From: Companilactobacillus bobalius
GTDB lineage: Bacteria; Bacillota; Bacilli; Lactobacillales; Lactobacillaceae
Assembly (NCBI RefSeq): GCF_009764355.1
Contig: NZ_LNUA01000032.1
Location: forward strand, 792,268-856,267
Direction of reading: 5' to 3'
DNA length: 64,000 nucleotides
The notes beneath the pieces are model-generated. The model saw nothing but the letters and a program-made list of their open reading frames with translations, had not been told where the DNA came from and made no database searches. This document shows, piece after piece, positions 49,587-58,024 of this stretch; within the stretch, counting starts at the first letter, position 1, and the number at the start of each line of letters is the position of its first letter. Both the position numbers and the translations under genes were made by a program.

Positions 49587-49610
49587 TAACTTTCCCTCCC
49601 ATTAACATTA

Positions 49611-49937
49611 TTATATGGCTAATCGAACTAATGCTAGGGAAATAATGCCTACAACTACAATCAATAATAATTTTTTAGTTAGAACAGCTGTTAGAACCGT
49701 TGGTATTGAGGCTATTAAATTAGCGTAATCAATCTGTGGCAAATGACCAAGGTTTTGATGAAAAAGATTCTCAAACCATAGGGCAGCCATAATGGTGATT
49801 GGTACAAAACCAAGGAATTCGACTACTTTTGCAGGTAGATTAAATTTTTTCAATAAAACAAATGGTAGAACTCTGGACAGCCAAGTCGTCAAACCACAAG
49901 CAATTAATGTCCATAAAACAAATTTAGTTGATGGCAT
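49611..49937 (-). CDS. azlD: AzlD family branched-chain amino acid export subunit
   Basis: This 108-residue membrane protein has four hydrophobic helices and the AzlD motif LPFVLLKKFNLPAKVVEFLGFVP. AzlD works with AzlC to export branched-chain amino acids or their analogues. Its start overlaps the AzlC stop by about 14 bases, so translation is coupled. Length is the family norm. Confidence 0.88.
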   Translation of the reverse strand: MPSTKFVLWTLIACGLTTWLSRVLPFVLLKKFNLPAKVVEFLGFVPITIMAALWFENLFHQNLGHLPQIDYANLIASIPTVLTAVLTKKLLLIVVVGIISLALVRLAI

Positions 49938-50631
49938 GTTTCAAAATCACTCCTAACGCACAGCCAATTAAGGTTACAACTAGAATTAACAAATCACTGG
50001 AAATAAAAATCAAGCCAAAATATACCAATGGTAACATGATAGCTACAACGATCAACTGTACCTTTAAAGAAATTGACTTGTCACTAATTAATTGTAGATA
50101 CAATAAACCAATAAACATCGCTACTAAGGCAAAATCCAAGCCTAATTTTTCTGGATTACTGATGACTTTACCCAACATAGCTCCAACCATCGTCGATGCT
50201 GCCCAAACTAAATAGGCTAATAAATTAACCGTGTTGAACCACTTAAAAGATAGTTTGCCATCGGTATAATTAAGCTTGTTCATACTCAAAGCAAAACTTT
50301 CATCTGTAATCAAACTACCTATAATAATATTTTCAAATATCGAATTCTTTTTAAAAAAATTGGCCGTAGTCATGCTCATCAAGATCATTCGTGAATTGAC
50401 CAAAAAAACTGACAAAACAATTGAAACAATTGGTGTGCCAATTGCCAGTAAACTAACCAAAATAAATTGTGCTGACCCTGCGTATACGATTACTGACATC
50501 AAGGTTGCCATTAATACACTCATCCCCGCAGATGCCGCTACAATACCAAAGGAAATGCCAATTCCAATATAACCAAAAACAGTTGGCAATGTATCCTTTA
50601 TACCACTCTCGACACTTAAACTGTCATCCAT
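49924..50631 (-). CDS. azlC: AzlC family branched-chain amino acid export permease
   Basis: This 235-residue permease has the AzlC signature DTLPTVFGYIGIGISFGIVAA, then VYAGSAQFILVSLLAIG and NSRMILMSM, with about seven helices. It leads the azlCD operon. AAAAGGGGG precedes the ATG. A 23-base palindrome lies in the divergent gap upstream and may be its regulatory site. Confidence 0.9.
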   Translation of the reverse strand: MDDSLSVESGIKDTLPTVFGYIGIGISFGIVAASAGMSVLMATLMSVIVYAGSAQFILVSLLAIGTPIVSIVLSVFLVNSRMILMSMTTANFFKKNSIFENIIIGSLITDESFALSMNKLNYTDGKLSFKWFNTVNLLAYLVWAASTMVGAMLGKVISNPEKLGLDFALVAMFIGLLYLQLISDKSISLKVQLIVVAIMLPLVYFGLIFISSDLLILVVTLIGCALGVILKHAIN

Positions 50632-50705
50632 AATAATCCCCCTTTTTATGTATAAGACATTATAATAATTTTAATTTACTTACATGTCAATTAGACTAAA
50701 AACTC

Positions 50706-50728
50706 TATGTATGTTAATAACATACATA
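50706..50728. promoter_or_regulatory. Long palindrome between azlC and the FAH-family gene
   Basis: TATGTATGTTA (50706-50716) and TAACATACATA (50718-50728) form a perfect 11-base inverted repeat around one base. No T-run on the azlC side; on the other side AACTTTTTTA follows at a distance. Probably an operator for one or both divergent genes. The binding protein is unknown. Confidence 0.5.
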
Positions 50729-50783
50729 AGAACTTTTTTATGCATTAAAATGGAATAAAAGCTTATACAAAAGAGGCATAATT

Positions 50784-51587
50784 ATGAAATTAGGAATGTA
50801 TCACGGTCGAGCTGCCGTTATCAATGACAATCAACGTTTACAACTTATCAATGGTATCGAAAATGTGCAGTCTATTTTACCCAATCTAAACAAGAAATTA
50901 TTTTTAAGTCGTGAACGGACTCTACCAGAAATGAACGCTTTTTCTTTACCTATAACTAATCCTAAACAAATTTTTGCAGTTGGTTTTAACTATCGAGATC
51001 ACTTAAACGAGTTACATACTAAAGAACCTCAGGTTCCTAATATCTTTACTAAATTCATCAGTTCTTTAACTGGACCCAATCCCACTGTCACAATTCCTAG
51101 TTCTAAAACAGATTGGGAAACTGAATTAGTTATCGTTATTGGTAAAGGTGGTCGCAATATTGAACAAAGTATCGCCAATGAACACATTGCCGGTTACATG
51201 GTTGGACAAGATTTATCTGACCGTCAATTACAATTTGCCAACGATAATCCACAGTTTTCTCTAGCTAAATCTTATGAGAATTTCTCACCCATTGGACCTT
51301 GGCTAACTACTCCAGATGAAATCACAAATTTAGAAGATCTAACCATAACCACTGAATTAAATGGCGTCGAAAAACAACACAGCAAATTAGGTAACTTAAT
51401 TTTTGGACCGGAAAAACTGGTCAGCTACTTATCTTCTATTACCGAACTATATCCGGGAGATCTTATCTTTACTGGTACTCCTGGTGGTGTCGGTACAGGA
51501 CGAAATCCTCAAGAATTTCTCAAACCGGGAGATCAGTTAATTAGTAAAATCGAACAACTAGGACAACTAACGATTAATTTAGAATAA
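50784..51587 (+). CDS. Fumarylacetoacetate hydrolase (FAH) family enzyme
   Basis: This 267-residue FAH-fold protein has FAVGFNYRDHLNEL near residue 63, the metal-binding E in WETELVIVIGKGGRNI, GQDLSDRQLQ, and the C-terminal GDLIFTGTPGGVGTGR. Family members are metal-dependent C-C hydrolases, decarboxylases or isomerases of 2-oxo acids; the specific substrate is unclear. AAAGAGG-type ribosome binding site. Divergent from azlCD and followed by the alcohol dehydrogenase gene. Confidence 0.85.
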   Translation: MKLGMYHGRAAVINDNQRLQLINGIENVQSILPNLNKKLFLSRERTLPEMNAFSLPITNPKQIFAVGFNYRDHLNELHTKEPQVPNIFTKFISSLTGPNPTVTIPSSKTDWETELVIVIGKGGRNIEQSIANEHIAGYMVGQDLSDRQLQFANDNPQFSLAKSYENFSPIGPWLTTPDEITNLEDLTITTELNGVEKQHSKLGNLIFGPEKLVSYLSSITELYPGDLIFTGTPGGVGTGRNPQEFLKPGDQLISKIEQLGQLTINLE

Positions 51588-51657
51588 AGTTTCAATTAAC
51601 ACTAAAATATTTTTTGGAAACGCTATAATTAAATTAGCAAATTAAGGGAGGATTTTT
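51588..51657 (+). promoter_or_regulatory. Promoter region with cre-like site before the alcohol dehydrogenase gene
   Basis: TATAAT near 51623-51628 overlaps TGGAAACGCTATAA, which matches the cre consensus except the last C. The gap to the preceding gene is 70 bases without a terminator, so the gene can be both read through and separately initiated. Confidence 0.35.
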
Positions 51658-52701
51658 ATGAAAAAAGCAATCTTTGAAAAAGTCGGCCAAATGAAGGTCG
51701 AAGATGTTGAAATACCAAAAGTTCAAGCACCAGATGACGTTATTATCAAAGTAATTCGTGCTTGTGTCTGCGGTTCAGACCTATGGTCTTATCGTGGTTT
51801 AGAGGACAAATCTGAAAATTCTGAAAACTCTGGACATGAAGCAATCGGTATTGTTCAAGATGTCGGTGCCGATATTACAACTGTCAAAGCAGGCGATTTC
51901 GTAATTGCTCCATTCACACATGGATGTGGTCACTGTCCCGCTTGCTTAGCTGGTTTTGATGGTGATTGTCAATCCCATACTGATAACTTCAGTAATGGTA
52001 ATCAAGCTGAATACATCAGATTTCAACATGGACAATGGGCTTTAGTCAAGATTCCTGGAAAACCTAGTGATTACAGTGAGAGCATGCTTAAATCACTTTT
52101 GACTTTGGCCGATGTTATGGCTACTGGTTTCCATGCCGCAACTGTTGCCAACATCAAACATGGTGACACGGTAGTTGTTATGGGTGACGGTGCTGTTGGA
52201 CTTTGTGGAGTTATCTCTGCTAAATTACTTGGTGCTAAGAGAATAATTTCAACTAGTCGTCATCCCGATCGCCAAGCTTTGGCTGCAAAGTTTGGAGCAA
52301 CTGATAATGTCGCTGAACGTGGCGATGAAGGTGTTAAAAAGATTTTAGCCTTAACTAATGGCTTTGGTGCAGATGCCGTCCTAGAATGTGTCGGTACTGA
52401 ATTATCTACTGAAACGGCTTTGAAAGTTGGACGTCCCGGTTCTGTTGTTGGTCGTGTCGGCTTACCACATACTGGAAAAATAGACATTGCTCCATCATTT
52501 GGTAAAAATATTATCATTGCCGGTGGTCCTGCATCCGTTACTACTTATGACAAGAGTCGTCTATTAAAGGCTGTTCTAGATGGTGAAATCAATCCTGGAC
52601 TAGTCTTCACCAAGAGTTTCAATCTTGATCAGATCAATGACGCTTATCAAGAAATGACTGATAGAAAAGTTATCAAATCATATGTCGTCGTTAGTGATTA
52701 A
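51658..52701 (+). CDS. Zinc-dependent alcohol dehydrogenase
   Basis: This 347-residue zinc MDR enzyme has catalytic zinc ligands in CVCGSDLW and SGHEAIG and a structural zinc site CGHCPACLAGFDGDC. A Rossmann motif VMGDGAVGLCG and a C-terminal GGPASVTTYD follow. The family oxidises alcohols or reduces aldehydes with NAD(P). AGGGAGGA precedes the ATG, and a terminator follows. Confidence 0.88.
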   Translation: MKKAIFEKVGQMKVEDVEIPKVQAPDDVIIKVIRACVCGSDLWSYRGLEDKSENSENSGHEAIGIVQDVGADITTVKAGDFVIAPFTHGCGHCPACLAGFDGDCQSHTDNFSNGNQAEYIRFQHGQWALVKIPGKPSDYSESMLKSLLTLADVMATGFHAATVANIKHGDTVVVMGDGAVGLCGVISAKLLGAKRIISTSRHPDRQALAAKFGATDNVAERGDEGVKKILALTNGFGADAVLECVGTELSTETALKVGRPGSVVGRVGLPHTGKIDIAPSFGKNIIIAGGPASVTTYDKSRLLKAVLDGEINPGLVFTKSFNLDQINDAYQEMTDRKVIKSYVVVSD

Positions 52702-52714
52702 TTGGTAATTAAAT

Positions 52715-52757
52715 AAAGGCATTGCATAGAATTACGTCTATGTAATGCCTTTTTGTT
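52715..52757 (+). terminator. Alcohol dehydrogenase terminator
   Basis: AAAGGCATTGCATAGA pairs with TCTATGTAATGCCTTT (one G-U/mismatch region) around ATTACG, followed by TTTTG. Confidence 0.85.
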
Positions 52758-52782
52758 ATGTATGAAATATAGAAACTAATCT

Positions 52783-53550
52783 CTAAAATTTTTTCTTTCT
52801 AAAAATTGCGTAACCTAAAACAAAAAATAACAATGAATAAAGAATATTTCCAACTAATAGTTGCGAATTACTTAAATGGCTGACAAAATGATATGAACCG
52901 TAGTTATAATACTGCTTTGTTAAGTTAATCATATTTAGTGGATTCCATTTAACCACATCAATATATTTTAAATTTGCCATCATAAGACTAGAAGACGCAC
53001 TTTGTCCCAAGAAGACAATTGCTAAATTCAAAGTAATTACTATTGAATTTACATTCACAATACATGAAGTAAAAAATATTATACTAATTATCAAAGTGGA
53101 TGAAACAATATCGACTAAAGTAGTTATTAATAAGTTTGATAATAATGTCTGATGATACTGATTGATCATCAACCAAGAAAGATGCACATTTAGCGGTGTA
53201 AGTTGTAATAACACAGTAAAAATAACCGCTAAAATATGCAAAATAACATTATAAATAAAAACAATCATTAACTTTGAACCATACACTTGTAGTTTGTTGT
53301 CAGATTTATACAACATTGTCAAAATAGTATTATTTTGAAATTCCAAAGTAAATATCGTAGATGATACAACAACTAATGCAAATAAAATCCATTCACCTGA
53401 ATCATAACTCGCCATGATCAACAGCTTTTGTTCAGAACCATTCATTGAAATACCCATAATGATCATCAAAACAAGCACAATTAGTGGCGCAATCCAAGTT
53501 ATTTTCTGATGAATTAATTTATAAACTTCCTTATTTAAATCACTTATCAT
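52783..53550 (-). CDS. LanG/BcrB-type ABC permease 2
   Basis: This 255-residue ABC-2 membrane protein has six helices. It ends the three-gene operon of an antimicrobial-peptide immunity transporter. It is homologous to the preceding permease; both share the WNPLNMI segment near the C-terminal third. GGGAG precedes the ATG. Such permeases pull lantibiotics or bacitracin off the membrane with the ATPase. Confidence 0.8.
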   Translation of the reverse strand: MISDLNKEVYKLIHQKITWIAPLIVLVLMIIMGISMNGSEQKLLIMASYDSGEWILFALVVVSSTIFTLEFQNNTILTMLYKSDNKLQVYGSKLMIVFIYNVILHILAVIFTVLLQLTPLNVHLSWLMINQYHQTLLSNLLITTLVDIVSSTLIISIIFFTSCIVNVNSIVITLNLAIVFLGQSASSSLMMANLKYIDVVKWNPLNMINLTKQYYNYGSYHFVSHLSNSQLLVGNILYSLLFFVLGYAIFRKKKF

Positions 53551-53565
53551 TTTCCACTACTCCCT

Positions 53566-54297
53566 TCAGACTCGACGCTTTTTAAAGGCCCAATAACCAA
53601 TTATTAGAAAGATCATTGCGTAACTAACTGTACCCAACACCAATTCCACATTGGTCAACGAAGTATATTTAAAGTATTTGGAATCAGACAATTGATTAAC
53701 AATATAAATCATATTCAACGGATTCCATCTTATTAGCTCACTCCAATTGTGAAACAAGGACATGAGAATGTTGGAAAATGTAGCACCTAGAAAACCGAGC
53801 ATTAACCCTGCGACTATAACAATGGCATCAATTTTAACTAAAGAAATTAACAATAACGATAATGTAACGATAAAAATTGAATACAGGAATGTCCCAAATA
53901 CATTAAATAATAGTGTCCTTAAAACATTAACGGTCAATAATTGTTGACTAAATGCGACTTCTAAAATAGTGAACATTGCTCCGCAAAAACTAAGTAATAC
54001 GCTATATAGCACCAGAACAATAATTTTCGAAAAATAAATATTGAATCGATTTGAGCTCTTATAAAGCATAGTAACAATAGTATTGTCACGATATTCCATA
54101 GACATAAAGGCCGATGAGATTGTAACTAAAATTATCAGCGTCCATTGACCAGCTCCAAATAATTGGATTACATCCCTTTCATTGTGATGCCCCGTAATCA
54201 ATGAATAATACATCAAAATAAATAATATTAAGACTCCCCAAAGGGGCTTCTTCTGATACCAAAACTTTTTCATTTCCTGACATAGATTATTCCTCAT
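53566..54297 (-). CDS. LanE/BcrB-type ABC permease 1
   Basis: This 243-residue ABC-2 permease has six hydrophobic helices and the same RWNPLNMIYIVNQL motif as its sister gene. Its ATG overlaps the last codons of the ATPase gene (about 11 bases), so translation is coupled. A GAAGG ribosome binding site lies inside the upstream coding region. Together with the second permease it forms the membrane part of a LanFEG-like exporter. Confidence 0.8.
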   Translation of the reverse strand: MRNNLCQEMKKFWYQKKPLWGVLILFILMYYSLITGHHNERDVIQLFGAGQWTLIILVTISSAFMSMEYRDNTIVTMLYKSSNRFNIYFSKIIVLVLYSVLLSFCGAMFTILEVAFSQQLLTVNVLRTLLFNVFGTFLYSIFIVTLSLLLISLVKIDAIVIVAGLMLGFLGATFSNILMSLFHNWSELIRWNPLNMIYIVNQLSDSKYFKYTSLTNVELVLGTVSYAMIFLIIGYWAFKKRRV

Positions 54298-55174
54298 TAT
54301 CTGAACCTTCTTTGTCAGTTAATATTTTCACTATTTTTTCCTCTAGATTTAACTTTTCAGGTTCTAATCTAGTTAAGTACAATCCATTTTGAAAAACTAA
54401 ATTCTCCATTAAATTCACATTCTGAGAGTCTATTTCTAAATAATCTCCAACTCGTTGATTGCAAATATTATTGTGATTAAGTAAGTCTTCTATCAAATTT
54501 TCTTTATCTACCTGAACAAAATACTTTTTGCTACTATCTTGATTAAGCGAAGCCATTGATCTGTTTAAAATCACTTTTCCCGATCGTAAAAGCACCACTT
54601 GTGTCATAACTTTTTGCAATTCGCCCAGTATGTGACTGGAAATTAGGAACATACATCCCTGTTCAGCATACTTTCTAATAACATCACGAATCATAATAGT
54701 CGATTCAATATCTAATCCATTCATAGGTTCATCCAATATCACAAGTTCGGGATCATTTAATAATGCTATCCCTATTCCTAATTTTTGCTTCATTCCCAAT
54801 GAATAGTCTTTAGATTTTTTATCAATAAAATTTTCCATCTTCAAAGTGCTAACGATTTCTTCCAAGTCATTATTGCTTTCTGAGTACAATAATAAATTTT
54901 GCCGCCCCGTTAAAAATGGATATATTGCCGGATGTTCTATTAATGCCCCTACTTTTCTTAAAGCCTGATGATTATCTTCAGTAACATTTTTCTCATCAAT
55001 CGATATATCTCCTGTAAATTTAGTCAATCCCAATATAGTCTTCATGAAAGTCGTTTTTCCTGCACCATTAGGTCCAATCAGGCCGACAATTTCCCCTGGA
55101 CTTATATTTAAAGAAACATCATGAATGATTTTCTTACCCTCAATGAACGTAGTTACATTCTTTATCGACAACAT
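54287..55174 (-). CDS. LanF/BcrA-type ABC transporter ATPase
   Basis: This 295-residue ATPase has Walker A GPNGAGKTT at about 36-44, then GALIEHPAIYPFLTG carrying an E-loop (glutamate where Q is normal), a feature of lantibiotic immunity ATPases. The signature is YSLGMKQKLGI, Walker B LVILDEPMNGLD and H-loop SSHILGEL. The start ATG follows GGGGGAATAAAA. No lantibiotic biosynthesis gene is in the window, so it probably protects against an external peptide. The gene leads the operon. Confidence 0.87.
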   Translation of the reverse strand: MLSIKNVTTFIEGKKIIHDVSLNISPGEIVGLIGPNGAGKTTFMKTILGLTKFTGDISIDEKNVTEDNHQALRKVGALIEHPAIYPFLTGRQNLLLYSESNNDLEEIVSTLKMENFIDKKSKDYSLGMKQKLGIGIALLNDPELVILDEPMNGLDIESTIMIRDVIRKYAEQGCMFLISSHILGELQKVMTQVVLLRSGKVILNRSMASLNQDSSKKYFVQVDKENLIEDLLNHNNICNQRVGDYLEIDSQNVNLMENLVFQNGLYLTRLEPEKLNLEEKIVKILTDKEGSDNEE

Positions 55175-55432
55175 TTTTATTCCCCCATTCGTATCCTTGT
55201 TAACTTTAATTCTGTACTAATCAATCTAAGCAACAAGCAACTAATTTAAAGAATTAGTCAAAAGTAAATAGATATTTGCGCAACTTAAATGTTCGCAATC
55301 ACCAATCATTAGTGATTCAGCAATCTTTTAACCGTTGCTTCTGATTTTTAATTCAAAACAATCTTCATCGTTATAACGATTATTAAAATTGCAAAAAAAA
55401 CACCTCCCACTTTAATGGAAGGTGCCCTTTTA
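55175..55432. other. Intergenic region with stacked inverted repeats, 258 bases
   Basis: Contains TTGCG/CGCAA (55276-55298, extended by AAC/GTT with one bulged C), AATCAC/GTGATT (55297-55317) and a perfect 14-base palindrome ATCGTTATAACGAT (55367-55380). The immunity-operon promoter must lie here on the minus strand. The ORFan permease terminator is at its left end (55393-55430). Confidence 0.45.
55393..55430 (-). terminator. Terminator at the 5'-side neighbour of the orphan permease
   Basis: CACCTcCCAC-type stem (55401-55424) pairs GCACCTTCCAT with a complementary AGTGGGAGGTG on the minus strand, followed by TTTTTTTT. The T-run faces away from the 55433 gene's stop, on the minus strand, and ends that transcript. 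Confidence 0.7.
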
Positions 55433-56131
55433 TTAATCATCTTTTTTAGTTAAACGACTTAAAACAATAATTCCCATTAACATATAACAAATGGTAAATA
55501 CTCCTAAAATCAAACTGAAAGAATTAACGATGCATGGTACTGAATAGAGTGCATAGATGAATTGGAAAGGATTGATCACCGTCAGAATATAATTCCATAC
55601 CCCTTCTGGACGTACATTTAATAGTAATAAACCACCGAATAGAAACAAATTTATAATCATATAGAAGGTTCTTTGCTTACATTTAAATAGTAGTAGTAAG
55701 GACATCATCGAAATACTAATGATTGTTGTTAAAAATGAAACCAAGAATCCATATAAGAACGTATATGGTGACACTGGTGTGATAAAACAATCGATCACCA
55801 AATTAAAAATAAAAATCTGTATTTGAATAACAAACAATTGGACAAAAAATGCCGTAAACAAAATTGAAAAATTAGAATCAATCAAATTTGACGGCCGTCT
55901 AAAAAAGCCGCTTTCTCGAACTCGAATTAGATTCATTAAAAATCCATTCAAGACCGTTGTTACAACAATATACGCCCAATAAACATATAAAACTTCATTT
56001 CCCCGAAAATTAAGATTATTGTTCAAAAAAGCTATAATTATCGGCACTATTAAAGTATAAAAGAAAACAATCTTTTCCTGCATAACCATTTTTAATTGCA
56101 GTTTAAATAATTTCCAATCTTTCTCAAACAA
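55433..56131 (-). CDS. Orphan ABC-2 type permease, 232 aa
   Basis: Six hydrophobic helices and an ABC-2 pattern (KIVFFYTLIVPIIIAFLN, VRESGFFRRPSNLIDS) are visible. No ATPase gene is adjacent, so it either pairs with one elsewhere or is a remnant of an ABC operon. Start chosen at the fourth-codon TTG (56131), because AGGGG is then ten bases upstream; the earlier TTG leaves no spacing. The terminator lies immediately after its stop. Confidence 0.65.
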   Translation of the reverse strand: MFEKDWKLFKLQLKMVMQEKIVFFYTLIVPIIIAFLNNNLNFRGNEVLYVYWAYIVVTTVLNGFLMNLIRVRESGFFRRPSNLIDSNFSILFTAFFVQLFVIQIQIFIFNLVIDCFITPVSPYTFLYGFLVSFLTTIISISMMSLLLLFKCKQRTFYMIINLFLFGGLLLLNVRPEGVWNYILTVINPFQFIYALYSVPCIVNSFSLILGVFTICYMLMGIIVLSRLTKKDD

Positions 56132-56236
56132 ATTTAGCAATCCCCTATAACAATTAAATATTTACTAACAAAATTAATATAGGTCTCCATTACTGTCAAT
56201 TAGCTGTTTGATATAACTTTTTATTAGAATTTTTTA

Positions 56237-56269
56237 TAAAAAAAGAGCCGTCCTCTCAGACAGCTCTAA
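56237..56269 (-). terminator. OYE-family gene terminator
   Basis: AGAGCTGTC pairs with GACGGCTCT (one G-U) on the minus strand, followed by a T-run. It lies a few bases after the flavin oxidoreductase stop. Confidence 0.85.
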
Positions 56270-56272
56270 ACA

Positions 56273-57463
56273 TTATTCTCCGCCACCAAAGATGTGGTCC
56301 AAAATGCCACTAAACTCTTTACGATTCTCTTTTGTATGTGGTTCACTGCTCAATTGCAAACCTGAATGGAAGGCTGTAATCAAGAATTCCCAGAATGTTC
56401 CATAAAGACCTAGTTCTTCATGATCCGCTGGAGCAATCGTGTAACGAATAGCATCTTCATCGCCGGCAATAATTTTTTGAACCCAATGTGGTTCACGTAA
56501 ACTTTCACGACCAATAGCTGCAAAATCTAATCCTTCATCAACAACTTTCTCAGCATCAGCGGGTGTTTGAATATCGCCAACACCAATTAACGGTAAGTCA
56601 CCAATATGTTTTTTAATAGTTAGGTTCAATGGCGTAGTAACGGATTTATCATTAAGTGATTTTCTCCAAACATCTCCCATTGAAACATGAAGATAATCGA
56701 GCGGCTTTTCTTTCAAAGCATCGACTAGTTTCAAAGTATCTTCGAATCTAATACCTGGATCTTCAATCTCTTCTGGAGAAATACGATACCCCATCAAAAA
56801 TGGTCTGTCAGCATACTTTTCAATAATACTTTCTACTTCATCAACTACTGCCAATGGGAAAGTCATTCTCTTTTCAACTGAACCACCCCATTTGTCAGTC
56901 CGACGATTTGAATGTGGTGAGAAAAATTGTTGAATCAAATATGTATTAGCACCATGAATTTCAACACCATCAAAGCCTGCTTCAATTGCACGTCTTGTAG
57001 CCTGACCAAAATCATTAATCGTTTGTTCAATTTCCTCTTCCGTCAACTCACGTGGTACTTCTGAATTATTTCTGGTTGCTTTGACAGCACTTGCGCTGAC
57101 TGGTTGTTGTCCTCGTAAAATAGCAGTCGAAGACATACGGCCGGCACTAAAAATTTGTAAAATAGCTTTGGTACCATCTACATGCATCGCTGAAGCCAAT
57201 TTTTTTAAACTAGGTATGAACTTATCATCCTCGGCACTAAGCTCACCTTCAAAACCTTTACCCAATGCATTTACGTTGGCAACGGCAGTCACAAACATCC
57301 CTGCACCACCGCTGTGCATATGATAATAACGTAATTCATCTGATGTTACTTCACCATTTGAAAAACTCATTTCCTCGGTCATTGGTGGAATAACAATACG
57401 ATTCTTTACTGTAACCCCCTTCTTCTCAAACGTGTATGGTTTCAAAAATTTATAATCTGCCAT
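56273..57463 (-). CDS. NADH-dependent flavin oxidoreductase (old yellow enzyme family)
   Basis: This 396-residue TIM-barrel flavoprotein of the OYE family begins KNRIVIPPMTEEMSF. It has the FMN and substrate segment GFDGVEIHGANTYLIQQFFSPHSNRRTDKWGGSVEKR, here cited by its core GANTYLIQQFFSPHSN, with the catalytic histidine/asparagine pair. A later VGDIQTPADAEKVVDEGLDF binds the phosphate. It reduces activated alkenes or related electrophiles. GCGAGGG precedes the ATG. Single gene. Confidence 0.9.
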   Translation of the reverse strand: MADYKFLKPYTFEKKGVTVKNRIVIPPMTEEMSFSNGEVTSDELRYYHMHSGGAGMFVTAVANVNALGKGFEGELSAEDDKFIPSLKKLASAMHVDGTKAILQIFSAGRMSSTAILRGQQPVSASAVKATRNNSEVPRELTEEEIEQTINDFGQATRRAIEAGFDGVEIHGANTYLIQQFFSPHSNRRTDKWGGSVEKRMTFPLAVVDEVESIIEKYADRPFLMGYRISPEEIEDPGIRFEDTLKLVDALKEKPLDYLHVSMGDVWRKSLNDKSVTTPLNLTIKKHIGDLPLIGVGDIQTPADAEKVVDEGLDFAAIGRESLREPHWVQKIIAGDEDAIRYTIAPADHEELGLYGTFWEFLITAFHSGLQLSSEPHTKENRKEFSGILDHIFGGGE

Positions 57464-57632
57464 TACAATCCCTCGCTTTCTAGTTCAGATTATCACAATA
57501 TCGACATTTGTAAACCTTTTCATTTATATTGGAATCCACTAAAAAAACTTTTTCTATTTTTAAAAATAATTGGTGTTTTTTTGTTTAAATTCGTGTATGA
57601 TATTGAAAGAAATTTCGAATGAGGAAATGCTT

Positions 57633-57944
57633 ATGAACTACTTACTATTGTTGGTCTCCATCGGTTTTGAAGTTTTGGGAACTTCACTTTTGAAGAAAAC
57701 AGATGGTTTTACCAACCTCTTACCTACAGTGGGAACTTTAACGTCATACTTTATATGTCTATTTGTTCTTTCCCACGTCCTTAAAAGACTACCACTTAGC
57801 CTTACATACGCTACATGGGGTAGCGTTGGCTTAATTCTCGTTACTATCGCTGGTATTGTCTTCTATCATGAAACACTATCAATTTACTCAATTGCAGGAT
57901 TATTCTTAGTTGTCTCAGGCACAGTTTTAATTAATGTATTCTAG
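57633..57944 (+). CDS. SMR family multidrug/quaternary-compound transporter
   Basis: This 103-residue protein has four helices. E13, the membrane-embedded glutamate, lies in SIGFEVLGTSLLK, and TYATWGSVGLILVTIAG carries the second signature. Start is the ATG at 57633 (GAGG upstream); a longer frame has no such site. The family (EmrE/SugE/Gdx type) exports cationic drugs or guanidinium as a dimer. Single copy with no partner gene, so a homodimer is expected. Confidence 0.88.
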   Translation: MNYLLLLVSIGFEVLGTSLLKKTDGFTNLLPTVGTLTSYFICLFVLSHVLKRLPLSLTYATWGSVGLILVTIAGIVFYHETLSIYSIAGLFLVVSGTVLINVF

Positions 57945-57966
57945 TCAGAATACATTAATAAACAAT

Positions 57967-58017
57967 AAATAAAGGATCTAATAACTCGTCTCTGGGTTAT
58001 TAGGTCCTTTATTTTTG
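57967..58017 (+). terminator. Terminator between SMR and WxL-linked genes
   Basis: AAAGGATCTAATAAC pairs with GTTATTAGGTCCTTT around TCGTCTCTGG, with A/T runs on both sides. It serves both convergent genes. Confidence 0.88.
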
Positions 58018-58024
58018 AGATATT

